Below are positions 42,282 through 54,500 of a stretch of 64,000 nucleotides of DNA, piece by piece (the first letter of the stretch is position 1; every line of letters begins with the position of its first letter). The notes under the pieces were generated by a model, which saw only the letters and a list, made by a program, of their open reading frames with translations, made no database searches and had not been told where the DNA came from. The DNA comes from Piliocolobus tephrosceles (Eukaryota; Chordata; Mammalia; Primates; Cercopithecidae). The stretch is from contig NC_045440.1 in NCBI RefSeq assembly GCF_002776525.5, positions 235,948-299,947 of the forward strand, read 5' to 3'. A program made the position numbers and the translations under genes.

Positions 42282-42575
42282 GCTTTTTTTTTTTTTTTTG
42301 AGACAGTCTTACTGTCACCCAGGCTGGAGTGCAATGGCGTGATCTCGGCTCACTGCAACCTCTGCCTCCTGGTTTCAAGCAATTCTTGTGCCTTGTCCTC
42401 CCGAGTAGCTGGGGCTACAGGCATGTTCCAAGCCCGGCTAATTTTGGTATTTTTAGTAGAGACGGGGTTTCACCATGTTGGCCAGGCTGGTCTTGAACTC
42501 CTGACCTCAGGTCATCCGCCCCCCTCGGCCCCTCAAAGTGCTGGGATTACAGGCGTGAGCCACTGCACCCAGCCA
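42282..42575 (-). mobile_element. Alu
   Basis: Poly-T then GAGACAGTCTTACTGTCACCC; it ends CTGCACCCAGCC. Confidence 0.95.
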
Positions 42576-42645
42576 TGCAAGCAATTGTTTTAGTCTAAAC
42601 ATGTCCCATGCAATATTTAGAGTGTAATTCTAAAAAATAAGGCTG

Positions 42646-42888
42646 TTGCCCGGGTACGGTGGTTCACACCTGTAATCCCAGCACTTTGGGAGGCTGAGGT
42701 GGGCGGATCACCTGCGGTCAGGAGTTTGAGACCAGCCTGACCAACATGGCAAAATCCCATCTCTACTAAAAATACAAAAATTAGCTGGGCGTGGTGGCGT
42801 GTGCCTGTAGTCCCAGCTACTCTGGAGTCTGAGGCAGGAGAATCGCTTGAATCCAGGAGGCGGAGATTACATTGAGCTGAGATTGTGA
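42646..42888 (+). mobile_element. 3'-truncated Alu
   Basis: It runs from TGCCCGGGTACGGTGGTTCAC and stops at TTGAGCTGAGATTGTGACG, losing the end of the right arm. Confidence 0.9.
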
Positions 42889-42982
42889 CGTTTATCTGAA
42901 ATTCAAGTTTAACTGAGCATCCTGTGTTTTATGTTTTTCTTTTCTCTTTTCTTATATGATAGTTGATATTTTACACTTATAT

Positions 42983-43138
42983 TGAGACAGGGTCTTGCTC
43001 TGTCATCCAGGCTGGAGGGCAGTGGCACAAACACAGCTCATTGCAGCCTCAACCTCTTGGGCTCAAGCGATCCTCCTGCCTCAGCCCCAACACCCTCCAA
43101 GTAGCTGGGACCACAGTGTGAGCCACTATGCCCAGCAT
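42983..43138 (-). mobile_element. Partial Alu (FRAM-like)
   Basis: 'ttgagacagggtcttgctctgtcatccaggctgg...gagccactatgcccagc' forms one compressed arm. Confidence 0.85.
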
Positions 43139-43524
43139 CCCGTATTTTATCTGGCAACCTTAGTAGAGAAGATACTTAGAAGGAAAACAAATTTTCAAAG
43201 AGCTTCAGAATGGAATGAGAGCGAATACCTTTGTACAAGTCAGTGAGCAGAAAAACGTACATAGCTTTACAGATAGAAAAAACCTGAGATCACCCAAACC
43301 ACACAGCTCAGGAAGTGGTCCCACAAGTAATGACCGCGTCAGGAGAGATTTCCGCAGGCCCCACTCAACCAAAGCTCTTTCCAGCAGGTTGTTCAGACTC
43401 ACCTCAACTTTGGCAGAACTAAATCTTAGATTTCAACACGCAGATTTGTAACAACCTACCTTGAAATCTCAAACCAAGTTTTGAGGCTTTAATTCCTTGG
43501 AAAATACTGCTGCGTCTAGCTCAG
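43139..43524. other. Intergenic unique sequence
   Basis: Nothing recognised. Confidence 0.4.
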
Positions 43525-44000
43525 CTGTCCCCAAGCTTTTTGGCACCAGGGACCGGTTTCATAAAGGCAATTTTCCTAAGGACAGAGGGCGGGGAATGGT
43601 TTTGGGATGAAACTGCCACCTCAGGTCATCAGGGATTAGATTCTCGGATCCCTCACACGCGCAGCCACGCAGCCCGGATCCCTCACACGCGCAGCCACGC
43701 AGCCCGGATCCCTCACACGCGCAGCCACGCAGCCCGGATCCCTCACACGCGCAGCCACGCAGCCCGGTTCCCTCACACGCGCAGCCACGCAGCCCAGATC
43801 CCTCACACGCGCAGCCACGCAGCCCGGATCCCTCACACGCGCAGCCACACATGAGAATCTAATGTGGAGTGGAGCTCAGGTGGTCATGTTCACTTACCCG
43901 CCGCTCACCTCCTGCTGTGACGCCCGGTTCCTAACAGGTCACGGAACAGTAGGTTTAGTGCCGGTCCTAGGCCTGGCGGTTAGGGACCCTGGTCTGGCTG
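43525..44000. mobile_element. DNA-transposon-like element with inverted ends, expanded internally
   Basis: The left end is TCCCCAAGCTTTTTGGCACC-AGGGACCGG. The right part, '..gcccggttcctaacaggtcacggaac..', ends in a decayed mirror '..ggttagggaccctgg'. This is a common ancient repeat with terminal inverted repeats; I do not name the family. The interior holds a 30-bp minisatellite. Confidence 0.6.
43646..43850 (+). repeat. 30-bp minisatellite, seven units
   Basis: The unit is GGATCCCTCACACGCGCAGC plus CACGCAGCCC. Seven units occur head to tail with only single-base differences, such as GGTTCC in unit 5 and AGATCC in unit 6. The array is CpG-rich and has a BamHI-type GGATCC in most units. The single-copy ancestor is an interior motif of the surrounding transposon-like element. 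Confidence 0.97.
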
Positions 44001-44509
44001 TATTCCAAATTATCTTGGCTGCTGACAAATGTGTCCAGGGCTAAGCCTCAAATGAACCAATTAACTGAGGTCTCCCTGGATCCAAACTAATTTTGGTGTC
44101 AGTGGTCACAGCAAAAGCGTGTTTACAACAACGCAAATCCAACACTGCGCTGGAAACAACTCGAATTCAACGATTAAACCACCATCCACGGTGGGCTACA
44201 GAAGAGCAGACTATATACTATGAGTACCTGTAGCATTAATGGCTTCTAGAAAGTACTGAACGCCCTAGTACACCGCTTCTCAACTCGAGGGTCCACAGGC
44301 CTCCTTGACGCACTGAGCGCCTCAGTGAGAGCACATCACAAGCTCTGCCGCACTAGGGTAGAGAGGAAGGTAAAACCCCAAGCAGCAGAAGTACTGTTCT
44401 GCTCCCAAGCCAATCACCTGAAGACAGCTTTTGCCTTTCTTAAGACTTGAATATATAAACTGGTAACTTTAAAAAAGAAAAACTGCTGGGGGAAAGAAAT
44501 AACCTTAAT
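44001..44509. other. Intergenic unique sequence
   Basis: No gene or repeat was recognised between the minisatellite element and the next Alu. Confidence 0.4.
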
Positions 44510-44822
44510 TTTTTTTTTTTTTGGTACAATTTTTTAAAGATGGAGTCTCACTCCGTCGCCCAGGCTGGAGTGCAGTAGCGCGATCTCAGCTCATCGCAAG
44601 CTCTGCCTCCCAGGTTCAAGCCATTCTCCTGCCTCAGCCTCCCCAGTAGCTGGGACTACAGGGGCCTGCCACCACACCCAGCTAATTTTTTTTTTTATTT
44701 TTAGTAGCGATAGGGTTTCACCATGTTACCCAGGATGGTCTCGATCTTCTGACCTCAAGTGATCCGCCTGCCTCGGCCTCCCAAAGTGCTGGGATTACAG
44801 GCATGAGCCACCAGGCTGGGCC
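44510..44822 (-). mobile_element. Alu just beyond the FDFT1 3' end
   Basis: Poly-T, then AAAGATGGAGTCTCACTCC; it ends ACCAGGCTGGGCC. Confidence 0.95.
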
Positions 44823-44894
44823 ATCAACTCCATTCTTGAGCTCCATCTTTTCCACAGTCAGGCAGGCTTCCAAGTGAACTGAATTTGACAAATG

Positions 44895-45580
44895 CAGAGC
44901 AATTAAATTCTTTATTATAAAAATCTCAAAAATGTCCACCTTAACTGAAGGCCAATCTTCTGAAATGGGGTCAAAGGCAATCCTGCTGTTTCTCTCTGAA
45001 AGCTAAACTCCTTTACGATAATAGGAGAACACCCAGAATTTTATTCCCAGCCTTCGTGTGCAAAAGGCAGTTTGCATTCTTAGGAAACACCTAAGTGTCA
45101 CCTAAACCATAAATATTTCCACCTACTCCATTCAACCCAATTAAAGAAAACAAAACGATGAGAAAAATAGGAACTCAACAGAAAGAAATTTCACATCATT
45201 TTCTACTATTGTGAACATTCAAAGGTTGCTTCAAATTAAATACTTTTAATTATCATTCTAGCCAGGATCACACTAAATAGGATCTCATGACAGTCACATA
45301 CACAGCCATTTCACCTCAACTGTGGCACCGAATGCTCTGCCGTGAGTCACAAGAAGCACAGCGATCATCACCCACAAGGACAGGTTGCTGGGGTGAAGCG
45401 CCCTTTGCTTTCATGTTTATATTCTTCTCAACTGCATCTCACTTTCCTAAAGGCCCCGGCCACACAGTTCTTTTAGGGATTAAAGTAGGAGGAAAAAAAT
45501 AAAGAGAAGCCAACATCCATCCTTAAAGAAAAAAAGTAAATCCATTTTATGGTGAGCTTCACCCACGGACAAATTTGGGA
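44895..45580 (-). other. FDFT1: FDFT1 3'UTR
   Basis: This is minus-strand sequence after the stop codon, ending shortly after the poly(A) signal. There is no coding continuation. Confidence 0.75.
44911..44916 (-). terminator. FDFT1: FDFT1 poly(A) signal
   Basis: TTTATT on the plus strand gives AATAAA on the minus strand in TTTTTATAATAAAGAATTTA, about 665 bp after the stop. Confidence 0.75.
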
Positions 45581-48500
45581 TCAGTGTTCTCCAGTCTGAA
45601 CATAGTCTTCTGTGACCTGGGAGAGTGTGGTCAGGTACTGCCAGCTCAGGGCAGCCAAGAGCATGACAAACGACAGGTAGATGGGGGAGTAGTGGCTTCG
45701 GGAGATCAGCTGACAGTTGGGAAGATTCTGCGTCCGGATGGTGGAGATGATCTGCCTTGTTTTACTAGAAGATGGGTCTGAGTCAGGGATTCTATGATAA
45801 ATCTGTTAAAGACACAGGAAAAAATGGTAAGTGCTATGTGCTTCACATTTTCCGTGGCTCCTTACAACCCTCCACCGGTAGGTAGTTTATGCCTATTTTA
45901 CCAGTGAGGAAAGGGAGGCTCAGAGAACATGAAAGTAACTTACCCAAAGCCACCCCAATGATAAGGTGGGGATGTCAGCCCCAGCCTACTCATCGCAAAG
46001 CCTGTCTTCCTGAGCAAACGGGAAGCACAGGTGTGCATACTGCACCCCGGAGGCCCTCAAGAGCAGCGGCTGAGCCACACTGATCTTCACATCCCCAGCA
46101 CCTCACAGTGTCCTTCCAGGAGATAAGTAAGGTGAATAAATGAAGAGAAATCTTGGTTGTGACGGTCCCCGGTAATACAATTAGTGGCAAAACGTTTGAG
46201 TCCTTTGATGATCACTTCTAATATATAGGCATGACAGCACAGCCAGAAGCTGCAGTCACTGGCCCTCAGACGTGCCCTTACCTAAAACAGAGCCGCTAAG
46301 GCCAAAGGGACCGTCTAGATGCTTGGTTGCTAGCCCAAGCCCCACTTCCCATTTACCTGAAGGCACACAGTAGGTTTTTGCAAACTCAATTATTCAGGTC
46401 TTAAAAACCTACCAGTCTCAGTCAAGGAGTTACATCTGCTTGCCAAGGACAGGTTGTGGCAGACTTTTCATCTACATGCCTGGCATATAGTTGAAGCAAA
46501 AGAAATACTTGAGGGGTTTGAGAAAGGGCCTCACTCTGCCCAGGCTGGAGTGCAGTGGTGCCATCTCAGCTCACTGCAACCGCCACCTCCTGAGTTGAAG
46601 CGATTCTCATGTCTCAGGCTCCCAAACAGCTGGGATTACAAGTGTGCGCGCCACCACGCCTGGCTAAATGTTGTATTTTCAGTAGAGACGGGGTTTCACC
46701 ATATCGGCCAGGCTCGTCTCGAACTCCGGACCTCAAGTGATCTGCCTGCCTCGGCCTCCCAAAGTGCTGGGATTCCAGGTGTGAGCCACAGTGCCGGGCC
46801 TGACGATTAAACGGCAGAGGCTCCTGTAAGTGCTTACTGGACTGAAATAAGCTCTTGTGCAATGCTGTGCTACAGGAGCTCCTCTGTGAGTCCATGTGGT
46901 ACTTCCAGGTCTCAGCACTTCTACTTACAACAACAGAATATGGAATCAGCTTGATAATCATTTAAAACTCTCATCTATGAACATCTAAACTCCCATTAAA
47001 GCAAAAACAGCACTTGGCAAAAAACAAAAAGGCAGATTCTGATTTGACAGGTTTGGGTGGGGGCTGATGTCTAACGGGCTCCCAGGTGATTCCCAGCGGC
47101 TGCTGGCTGGGGACCATCCTTGAGCAGCAAGGCACCTGGGGTCCAAAGAGCCTGATGGTGCTCTGACTTAACCACAGGAGGGCACAGGAAGTGTGCAGAG
47201 ACACGAACAAGATTCTCCCTGCCAAGGAATCGCTTTGGCAGAGAGGGGAATGGGGGTTTCTGGCCGTTTGGCTGAGCATTTATTTATATCCCAAAATAGC
47301 AGGTTGATCTTCTCCCCAACTGACAGGCGTCCAGGCTGGTTTAAAGCGGCGGCTGCTCCGGGGTGGGGTGAGGGCCCTGCAGAGCGTGGCCACCTGCTTG
47401 GGAAGGCATGGGGCTGCACTCCCACGTCCTCGCTAAGCACTGGAGATGCATCAAGAGGGCCTCTGGCAAGTCCCTTCCAGGTGCTCGCTCGCTACAACAC
47501 TGAGTCCAGAGATCCCACAGAATCAGCAGTTCCTCCTTTCTTACTGCGAAGGCCAGACTCGGTCCGCGAGGAGAAATAGGATCAGTGTTAATGTCTGCAC
47601 ACCAGCAAGAGGCCAGACGACTTGTGGCTTCATACAAAATGTTTTCATTTAAAACTTTACTTGTAAAATGTCCTTACTGCTGAAACTAAAACCATTAACA
47701 GGTTCTACGGCTTAAGACTTAGAAATCTTCAGAGATTTTTCTAAATCAAATCAACTTAAATATTAATATTAACATTTCTCCCCAAATGCCTTGAGTTTTA
47801 CTAGGATAACTTTAAACAAAACAACTGATGCCCTAAGCCAGAGGTCAGCAAACTTCTTATTCAAGGGCCAAAAAATATTTTTAGCTTTACAAGTCATCCC
47901 CGTTGCAGCTCCTCAACTCGGCCATTACATTGCAAAAGCAGCCACAGAAGATATAGAAGCAAATGGGTGTGGCTGTATTCAGATAAACTTTATTCACAAA
48001 AACAGGGCTCGGCCAACTGTAGGTTGTCCACCCTTACCCTCAAACTATGAATTACCACTAGGATTTAATTCCAATAGTTAAGGAAAAATCAAATACATCT
48101 GAATTTTAATACAGTAATGGAATTGGCCACAAAATGTTTAAAAACCGGTTTCTCTCGGGCGTGGTGGCTTGCGTCTGTAATCCCAGCACTTTGGGAGGCC
48201 GAGACGGGCGGATCACAAGGTCAGGAGATCGAGACCATCCTGGCTAACGCGGTGAAACCCCGTCTCTACTAAAAATACAAAAAAAGAAAAAAATTAGCGG
48301 GGCGAGGTGGCGGGCGCCTGTAGTCCCAGCTACTCTGGAGCCTGAGGCAGGAGAATGGCGGGAACCCGGGAGGCGGAGCTTGCAGTGAGCTGAGATCCGG
48401 CCACTGCACTCCAGCCTGGGCCACAGAGCGGGACTCCGTCTCAAAAACAAAAAAACAAAAAAACTGGTTTCTAAAACTAGTGATCAGAATAAAACTGCAA

Positions 48501-51500
48501 AACCGAAACACTCTGAACTTACTACATAAAATGTTTCTGATTTATATAAAATGAGGAAATGGTGCTTCATATGGCAGGATTCCATTTAGAAAGGGTAGTT
48601 GCACCCCTTAGAATTGGGGTTAACATCATGGATTCTGACGTCAGACAGACCTGGGTTCAAATGATCACTGCAGCCATGAGGCTGGGGCTCCAGTTTCCCT
48701 GAGATTACTCCTATCCACCTACTCAGTCACTACCCCAGGCACATAGCTCAAAATAAGTCCTGGCTACATGGCAAACTGGAGCGTCTCCTTGGTAGCAACT
48801 GTTTTGGTCAGTGGCTGAATACTTTCATCTAGTGACTATAAAATTTTAGGATTTTTAAAAGCGATTTGGTCTTCTCTTAGACTTCTATAGGTGCCTCTGA
48901 TAGAAGTTTTGGACATCAGCATTTCTATGGCAGACAGAAGGTAGGGAGGAAATATAAGGACAATATGCAACATGCAAGAGAAATCAGAAATAGCTATTTT
49001 GTAGAATTCTATTTAGATGAAAAGACTGTTGCAAACCATATTCCTGTAAAGGCGTAACAAGGGGACTAGAAGGATGTACAAAACCGTGGACAATGGTAAC
49101 CTCTGGGGAGGGAGCTCAGGCAAAGGAAAAATGATGAGGGTAGTGTATGTTTTCATAAAGTCTATAGTGTTTCAATCTCACAAGATCACACCTGAGGATC
49201 ACAGCATCATCCTGGGCCTCTACTCACCAGAGGCCAGTAGCATCCGATTCCTGTCCGCTTGTGGGAGGGGAGCAAATCCCCTCCACTGACAAACCACTGC
49301 TCTAGGGTCTAGACATTACTAGACATTACAGAGACTTCTGGTCTCTAAGAAGTAATTTTTTTTTGAGACAAAGTCTCACTCTATCACCCAGGCTAGCGTG
49401 CAATGATGAGATAACACAGCTCACTGTAGCCTCGGCCTCCCAGGCTCAAGTGATCCACCTGCCTCAGCCTCCTGAGTCAGCTGGGATCACAGGCGTGTAC
49501 TACCATGATCAGCTAATTTTTAAATTATTTGTAGAAATGGGGTCTTGCTATGTCACCCAGGCTGGTCTTAAATTCCTGGCCTCAAGTGATCCTCCCACCT
49601 TGGTCTCCCAAAGCGCTGAGATTTCAGGAGTGAGATACTGTGCCTGGCCAGAAATAAATTTTCTGAACCTAGTCAGGTATTACAGATTTGACCTGAGAAG
49701 GTATGTTTTCTTTTTATAGGATGCTTTTGGTATTTGAAATGAAATTTTCCAAAGAAAATTTAGGAAATAATTGCAACTGGATGGCTTATCCTTGGCCTAA
49801 ATTCCCTACTGTGATTTTTCAACTGAGGCCTGTGGTATAATGAAAGCGCCCGACTGGGTGTCAGGACACATGGACGGGAGCCAGAGACCCACTCAGTCGC
49901 GTCCTGCATCAGCACAGACAAGCTTCAACCTCACATGCCTCACCATCAGCAAGAAGCTTGGTTGGCCTCCTGCACCATCTTGCAGCTTGAAATCTATGAT
50001 TGTACTCAGGGGCTCCATCCTACAGTCTTGCTCCATTTATCTCCTCTCGCCAGGGTACTACACAGCAGTGAGCAATCTGCTCAACTCCTGTGCATAGATT
50101 TGTTTCCTAACAAAGGATATCAACTCCTGTCTCTTTAGGCCATAGGAGAGTGAGTTGTTAGGATCATCTAATATCCAAACATGTTTAAACAGTGACATTA
50201 CTAAATCATAAAAGTAGCTACAAATTATCCAAGTAGTTAAATAAAAACCCACCTCTTCCATATACTGATATATGATGGCTTTGACAGCTGGCATATTGGT
50301 GGCATCCATCATCAGGGTCACCGCTTGCCCTTTCCGAATCTTCACTGCCCCTTTGAACACCTGCTGGTTATTGTAACAGGCAGCCAAAGTGGCAATGGCC
50401 ATCACCTACAGAGAGCAAGAAGAGAGGGGAAAAAAGAAGAGATAGTGTTGTAAGCTATCATTATCACAAAAAGGTAAGAAAACCTTCTGTCGAATGGGCA
50501 ATTGCTAACTGCTAATGAACTAAGATGTAATTAATCAAGAAAAAATACCCACAAAGAAAGTATGCCAAGATTTTTACCTTCCTGACTACTGCCTTTCTCA
50601 ACAACACACAGAATTAAGCAATCTAAAACAATTCTACAGTTTAGCCACAAAAGTTCCATTTTATTTGGAAAAAGCAAACACAAGTAAATCCAACATTTTC
50701 CATGCTAGAGCAATGGATTATTAGATCTGAAATACCTATTTCAAAATAATATATGGAAAGAAATTTCTGTTTTACTTGTTTTTCTATTTTCCTACAACAA
50801 ACATAATCATTACATATTTAAAACTAATGCCCGGGGAGAACAACAGAAGGGGATTAATTTCCTGTGCTCAAAGATAAACTACTTCTAGGTAAATTGAAAC
50901 ATGAGACAAGGATATAGATTTTACTTTCAACCACCATTCCAAGTTGGTCATTAGAACAAGATCAAACCAAGTTCCCAAATCAGTTAAATGCTATTACTTT
51001 CTTCACTTATTTGCAGTAGTATCTGAAATACTTGGTAAAGGCAACTAAAAAGTGTACGGTCCTAGCATACCGAGGGACTAGGTCTACAGGACCAGGTTCT
51101 TGTTATCCTGGGTCTAGGAAAAGGACAGCAATAATTAGATGCGTAATGAAGACTTTGTAATGATAACAGCCTCACCCATGTTTTGCCCAGCACTCCCCAT
51201 AAATCTAGGCCAAACACCTTGACTTAGCTGAGGATAAGAACCTAACTAGTTTAGAACAGCTGTGGAAAAGAGTAAATCCAGAAAGAAGGTTCTGAAAAGG
51301 AGCAGGCTTAACCTCAAGGCTGAGCTGAGTTTGGTGGCAGGAAGCAAAGCGGGGTGCTATGAAACCCCCAGCACAATCAACTGGAGCCATCATCTTTTTA
51401 AGGAATCATAGCCTTGAATACAGCACAGCAAAATCCACCCTTACGTCCACCCCACTCCCTTTAGCCCCATATCCACCCGAGGAGTCCCATTCCCTACCTG

Positions 51501-54500
51501 CGGAATAGCACAGAAGTTAAACACACTCTGGTTTCTGAGTCTCGAAAGGTAGGTGATGACATCTGGGATGTGGTGCAGGGCATTGGTTATAAGTTCATTC
51601 AGGCACTGCACGGCCAAGTCAATGTTCTCCGGCTTGGCAAAATCCCCTAACTTCTTAACATACCTGCTCCAAACCTAGACAGATAAGAAGATTAAGGAAC
51701 AGGTCAGCATGTGCATAGGGGAGAATTTACAAACAATATTAAAGGATCTTTGTGCATAAGAACTATGACACAGGCTGGGCGCGGTGGTTCACGCCTGTAA
51801 TCCCAGCACTTTGGGAGGCTGAGGAGGGTGGATCATGAGGTCAGGAGTTCAAGACTAGGCTGGCCAAGGTGGTGAAACCCTGTCTCTACTAAAAATACAA
51901 AAATTTGCTGGGTGCGGTGGCAAAAAAAAATAAAACGATGATATACAGTAAAGTCTCTCTTAGCTGCACACTCATTTTTCACCAAGATCAAGTTTGTTTT
52001 AAGCTCCATGCAATAGCTATTTCTGACTACCAGTAAGGATCCATTTGCAACCTAGGAGTGAGTTAAGTATTGGAGAGCATGTCCTTGGGGACAATTAGTG
52101 CGACGCTGCAGTACTTGGACGAATTCAGTCTAAAGAGGCTCCTGTCAGAGCTGTCGGTCTACTTCTGAAAAAAATAACCTGATATACAAAAATAGTTATA
52201 ATTGTACTGTAGACTAAACATTAAACGTTCTCAAGATGGCCAGGCCTCTAAATAATGACTAATATTATATTCCTACTCTGGTAAGAATGCTGCTGAAAGC
52301 CATACCTGGGAAACGAGCTGAGTCTATCCTCTAAGTGTATTACCTCCCTGGATCCTGATAATTAGAAAGTAAAATTAAACCCTCAGTTCTAACAGTGGGA
52401 TTTGGATTGATGATTTTTAATGATATTATTTAGAGGATTCTCTGAAGCTAGCAAAAGTTCTGGAAAGATAGCGGTGATGGTTATATAAAATCATTAATGT
52501 ACTTAATGCCACTGAATGATACACTTAAAAATAGTTAAAATGGCAAATTCTCTATTATGTACATTATAAATAAGAAAATCTTAAGTATCTATACATACAG
52601 TTAAAAAGAGATAACAAGAAGTGTTGGTGAGGATGTGGAGAAACTGGAACTCTCACACTGCCAACGGGAATGTAAAATGGTGGGGCCACCTTGGAAAAGA
52701 GTCTGGCAGCTCCTCACAAGGTTCGAGCTGCTGTATGAACCAGCCATTCCACTTCTCAGTATAGACCCAAAAGGAAAACACACATCCACACAAAACCTTA
52801 TATGCAAATGTACACAGTACTATTCACCATAGCCAAAAAAATGGAAAGAACCCAAATATCCTTCAACTGATGAATGGATAGATGTGGTCTGTCCACACAG
52901 TGGAATAATACTGGGCAATAAAAAGGAATAAAGCACTGATGCAATGCCCCAGCATGGAAGAGCCCTGAAAACACACTAGCAAGCCAGGCACAGTGGCTCA
53001 AGCCTGTAATCCCAGCACTTTGGGAGGCCGAGACGGGCGGATCACGAGGTCAGGAGATCGAGACCATCCTGGCTAACCTGGTGAAACCCCGTCTCTACTA
53101 AAAACTACAAAAAACTAGCCGGGTGAGGTGGCGGGCGCCTGTAGTCCCAGCTACCCGGGAGGCTGAGGCAGGAGAATGGCTAAACCCGGGAGGCGGAGCT
53201 TGCAGTGAGCTGAGATCCGGCCACAGCACTCCAGCCTGGGTGACAGAGTGAGACTCCATCTCAAAAAAACAAAAACAAACAAAAAAAACACACTAGCAAA
53301 AGAAGCCAATCACCTAGGACCAAATTTGGCACGATTCAACTACTATGAAATGTCCAGAACCTTTATTAAGCATTCTGTGCTAGAAGTTCATCTCATTTTA
53401 TTCACACCACCACACTGCGGTAGAAATAATTCTATTTTACAGATAAAGGAAGTGAATGAGAGGAGCAGGGTTCCGCGCCCATGTGTGCAGGATGGTGTGG
53501 CTCATGCTCATGAATCACACGCCCGTGGTTGATGTTCTGTCTGGGAGACAATGGAACAGTGGTCAGGTGCTGGCGGAGGAGCCAGGAGACTGAGACTCCA
53601 CTTCCAAGGCAGCCACTGCCTCACTGTGCATCCCCGGACAAACCCCTTCCCTTCTCGGAGCCCTGTTGTCAGCAAAAGATGGGTAGGCAAGAGTGGTTTC
53701 TCAACCCTGGCTGCACACAAGTCACCTAGGAAACTTAAAAGGCCGTGGCCGAGCTCTGGGTAGTGTTTTTGTTTCTGTTTTTTAGAGACAAGGGTCTTGC
53801 TCTGTCACCCAGGCTGCTAGAATGCAGTGGTGTGATCATGGTTCACTGCAGCCTTGAACTCCTGGGCTCAGGAAATCCTCCTGCCTCAGTATCTCAAGGA
53901 GCTAGAACTATACGGGCATGCCACTACGCCCAGCTAATTTTCAAATTTTTTTTTTTTAATGGAGTCTCGCTCTGTCACCCAGGCTGGAGTGCAGCGGTGC
54001 AACCTTAGCTCACTGCAACCTCTGCCTCCTGGGTTTGAGCGATTCTCCTGCATCAGCCTCCCAAGTAGCTGGCACTCCAGGCATATGCCACTACGCTTGG
54101 CTAATTTTTGTAATTTTAGTAGAGACGGAGTTTTGCCATCTTGGCCAGCCTGGTCTCAAGCGCCTGAACTCAAGTGATCCACTCACCGGGGCCTCTCAAA
54201 GTGCTGGGATTATAGGCGGGCAGTTACTGCGCCTGGCCAGTTTTTACCTTTTTTTTTTTTTTCTTTTTTTTAATAAAGACAGGGTCTCACTACGTTGTCC
54301 AGGCTGTTCTTGATATCCTGGCTTCAGTGATGTTCCCGCCTTGGCCTCCCAGTGTGGAGATTTCAGGCGTGAGCCACCGCACCCGGCCCCCGGGGTAGTT
54401 TAAATGTGAATTTTTCTTAGGAGTAAGACTCAGCATCTTTTCAGATTTTTCATAATCATCTGCATGTCTCTTCCTGTGAACAATCTGTTCTTATCTCCTT

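Noticed and set aside
43540..43854. Open frames of about 100 codons across the 30-bp array on both strands, and CRISPR-like spacing
   Set aside because: A 30-bp unit is a multiple of three, so any open frame stays open. Units are contiguous without spacers, so it is a minisatellite and neither a gene nor CRISPR.
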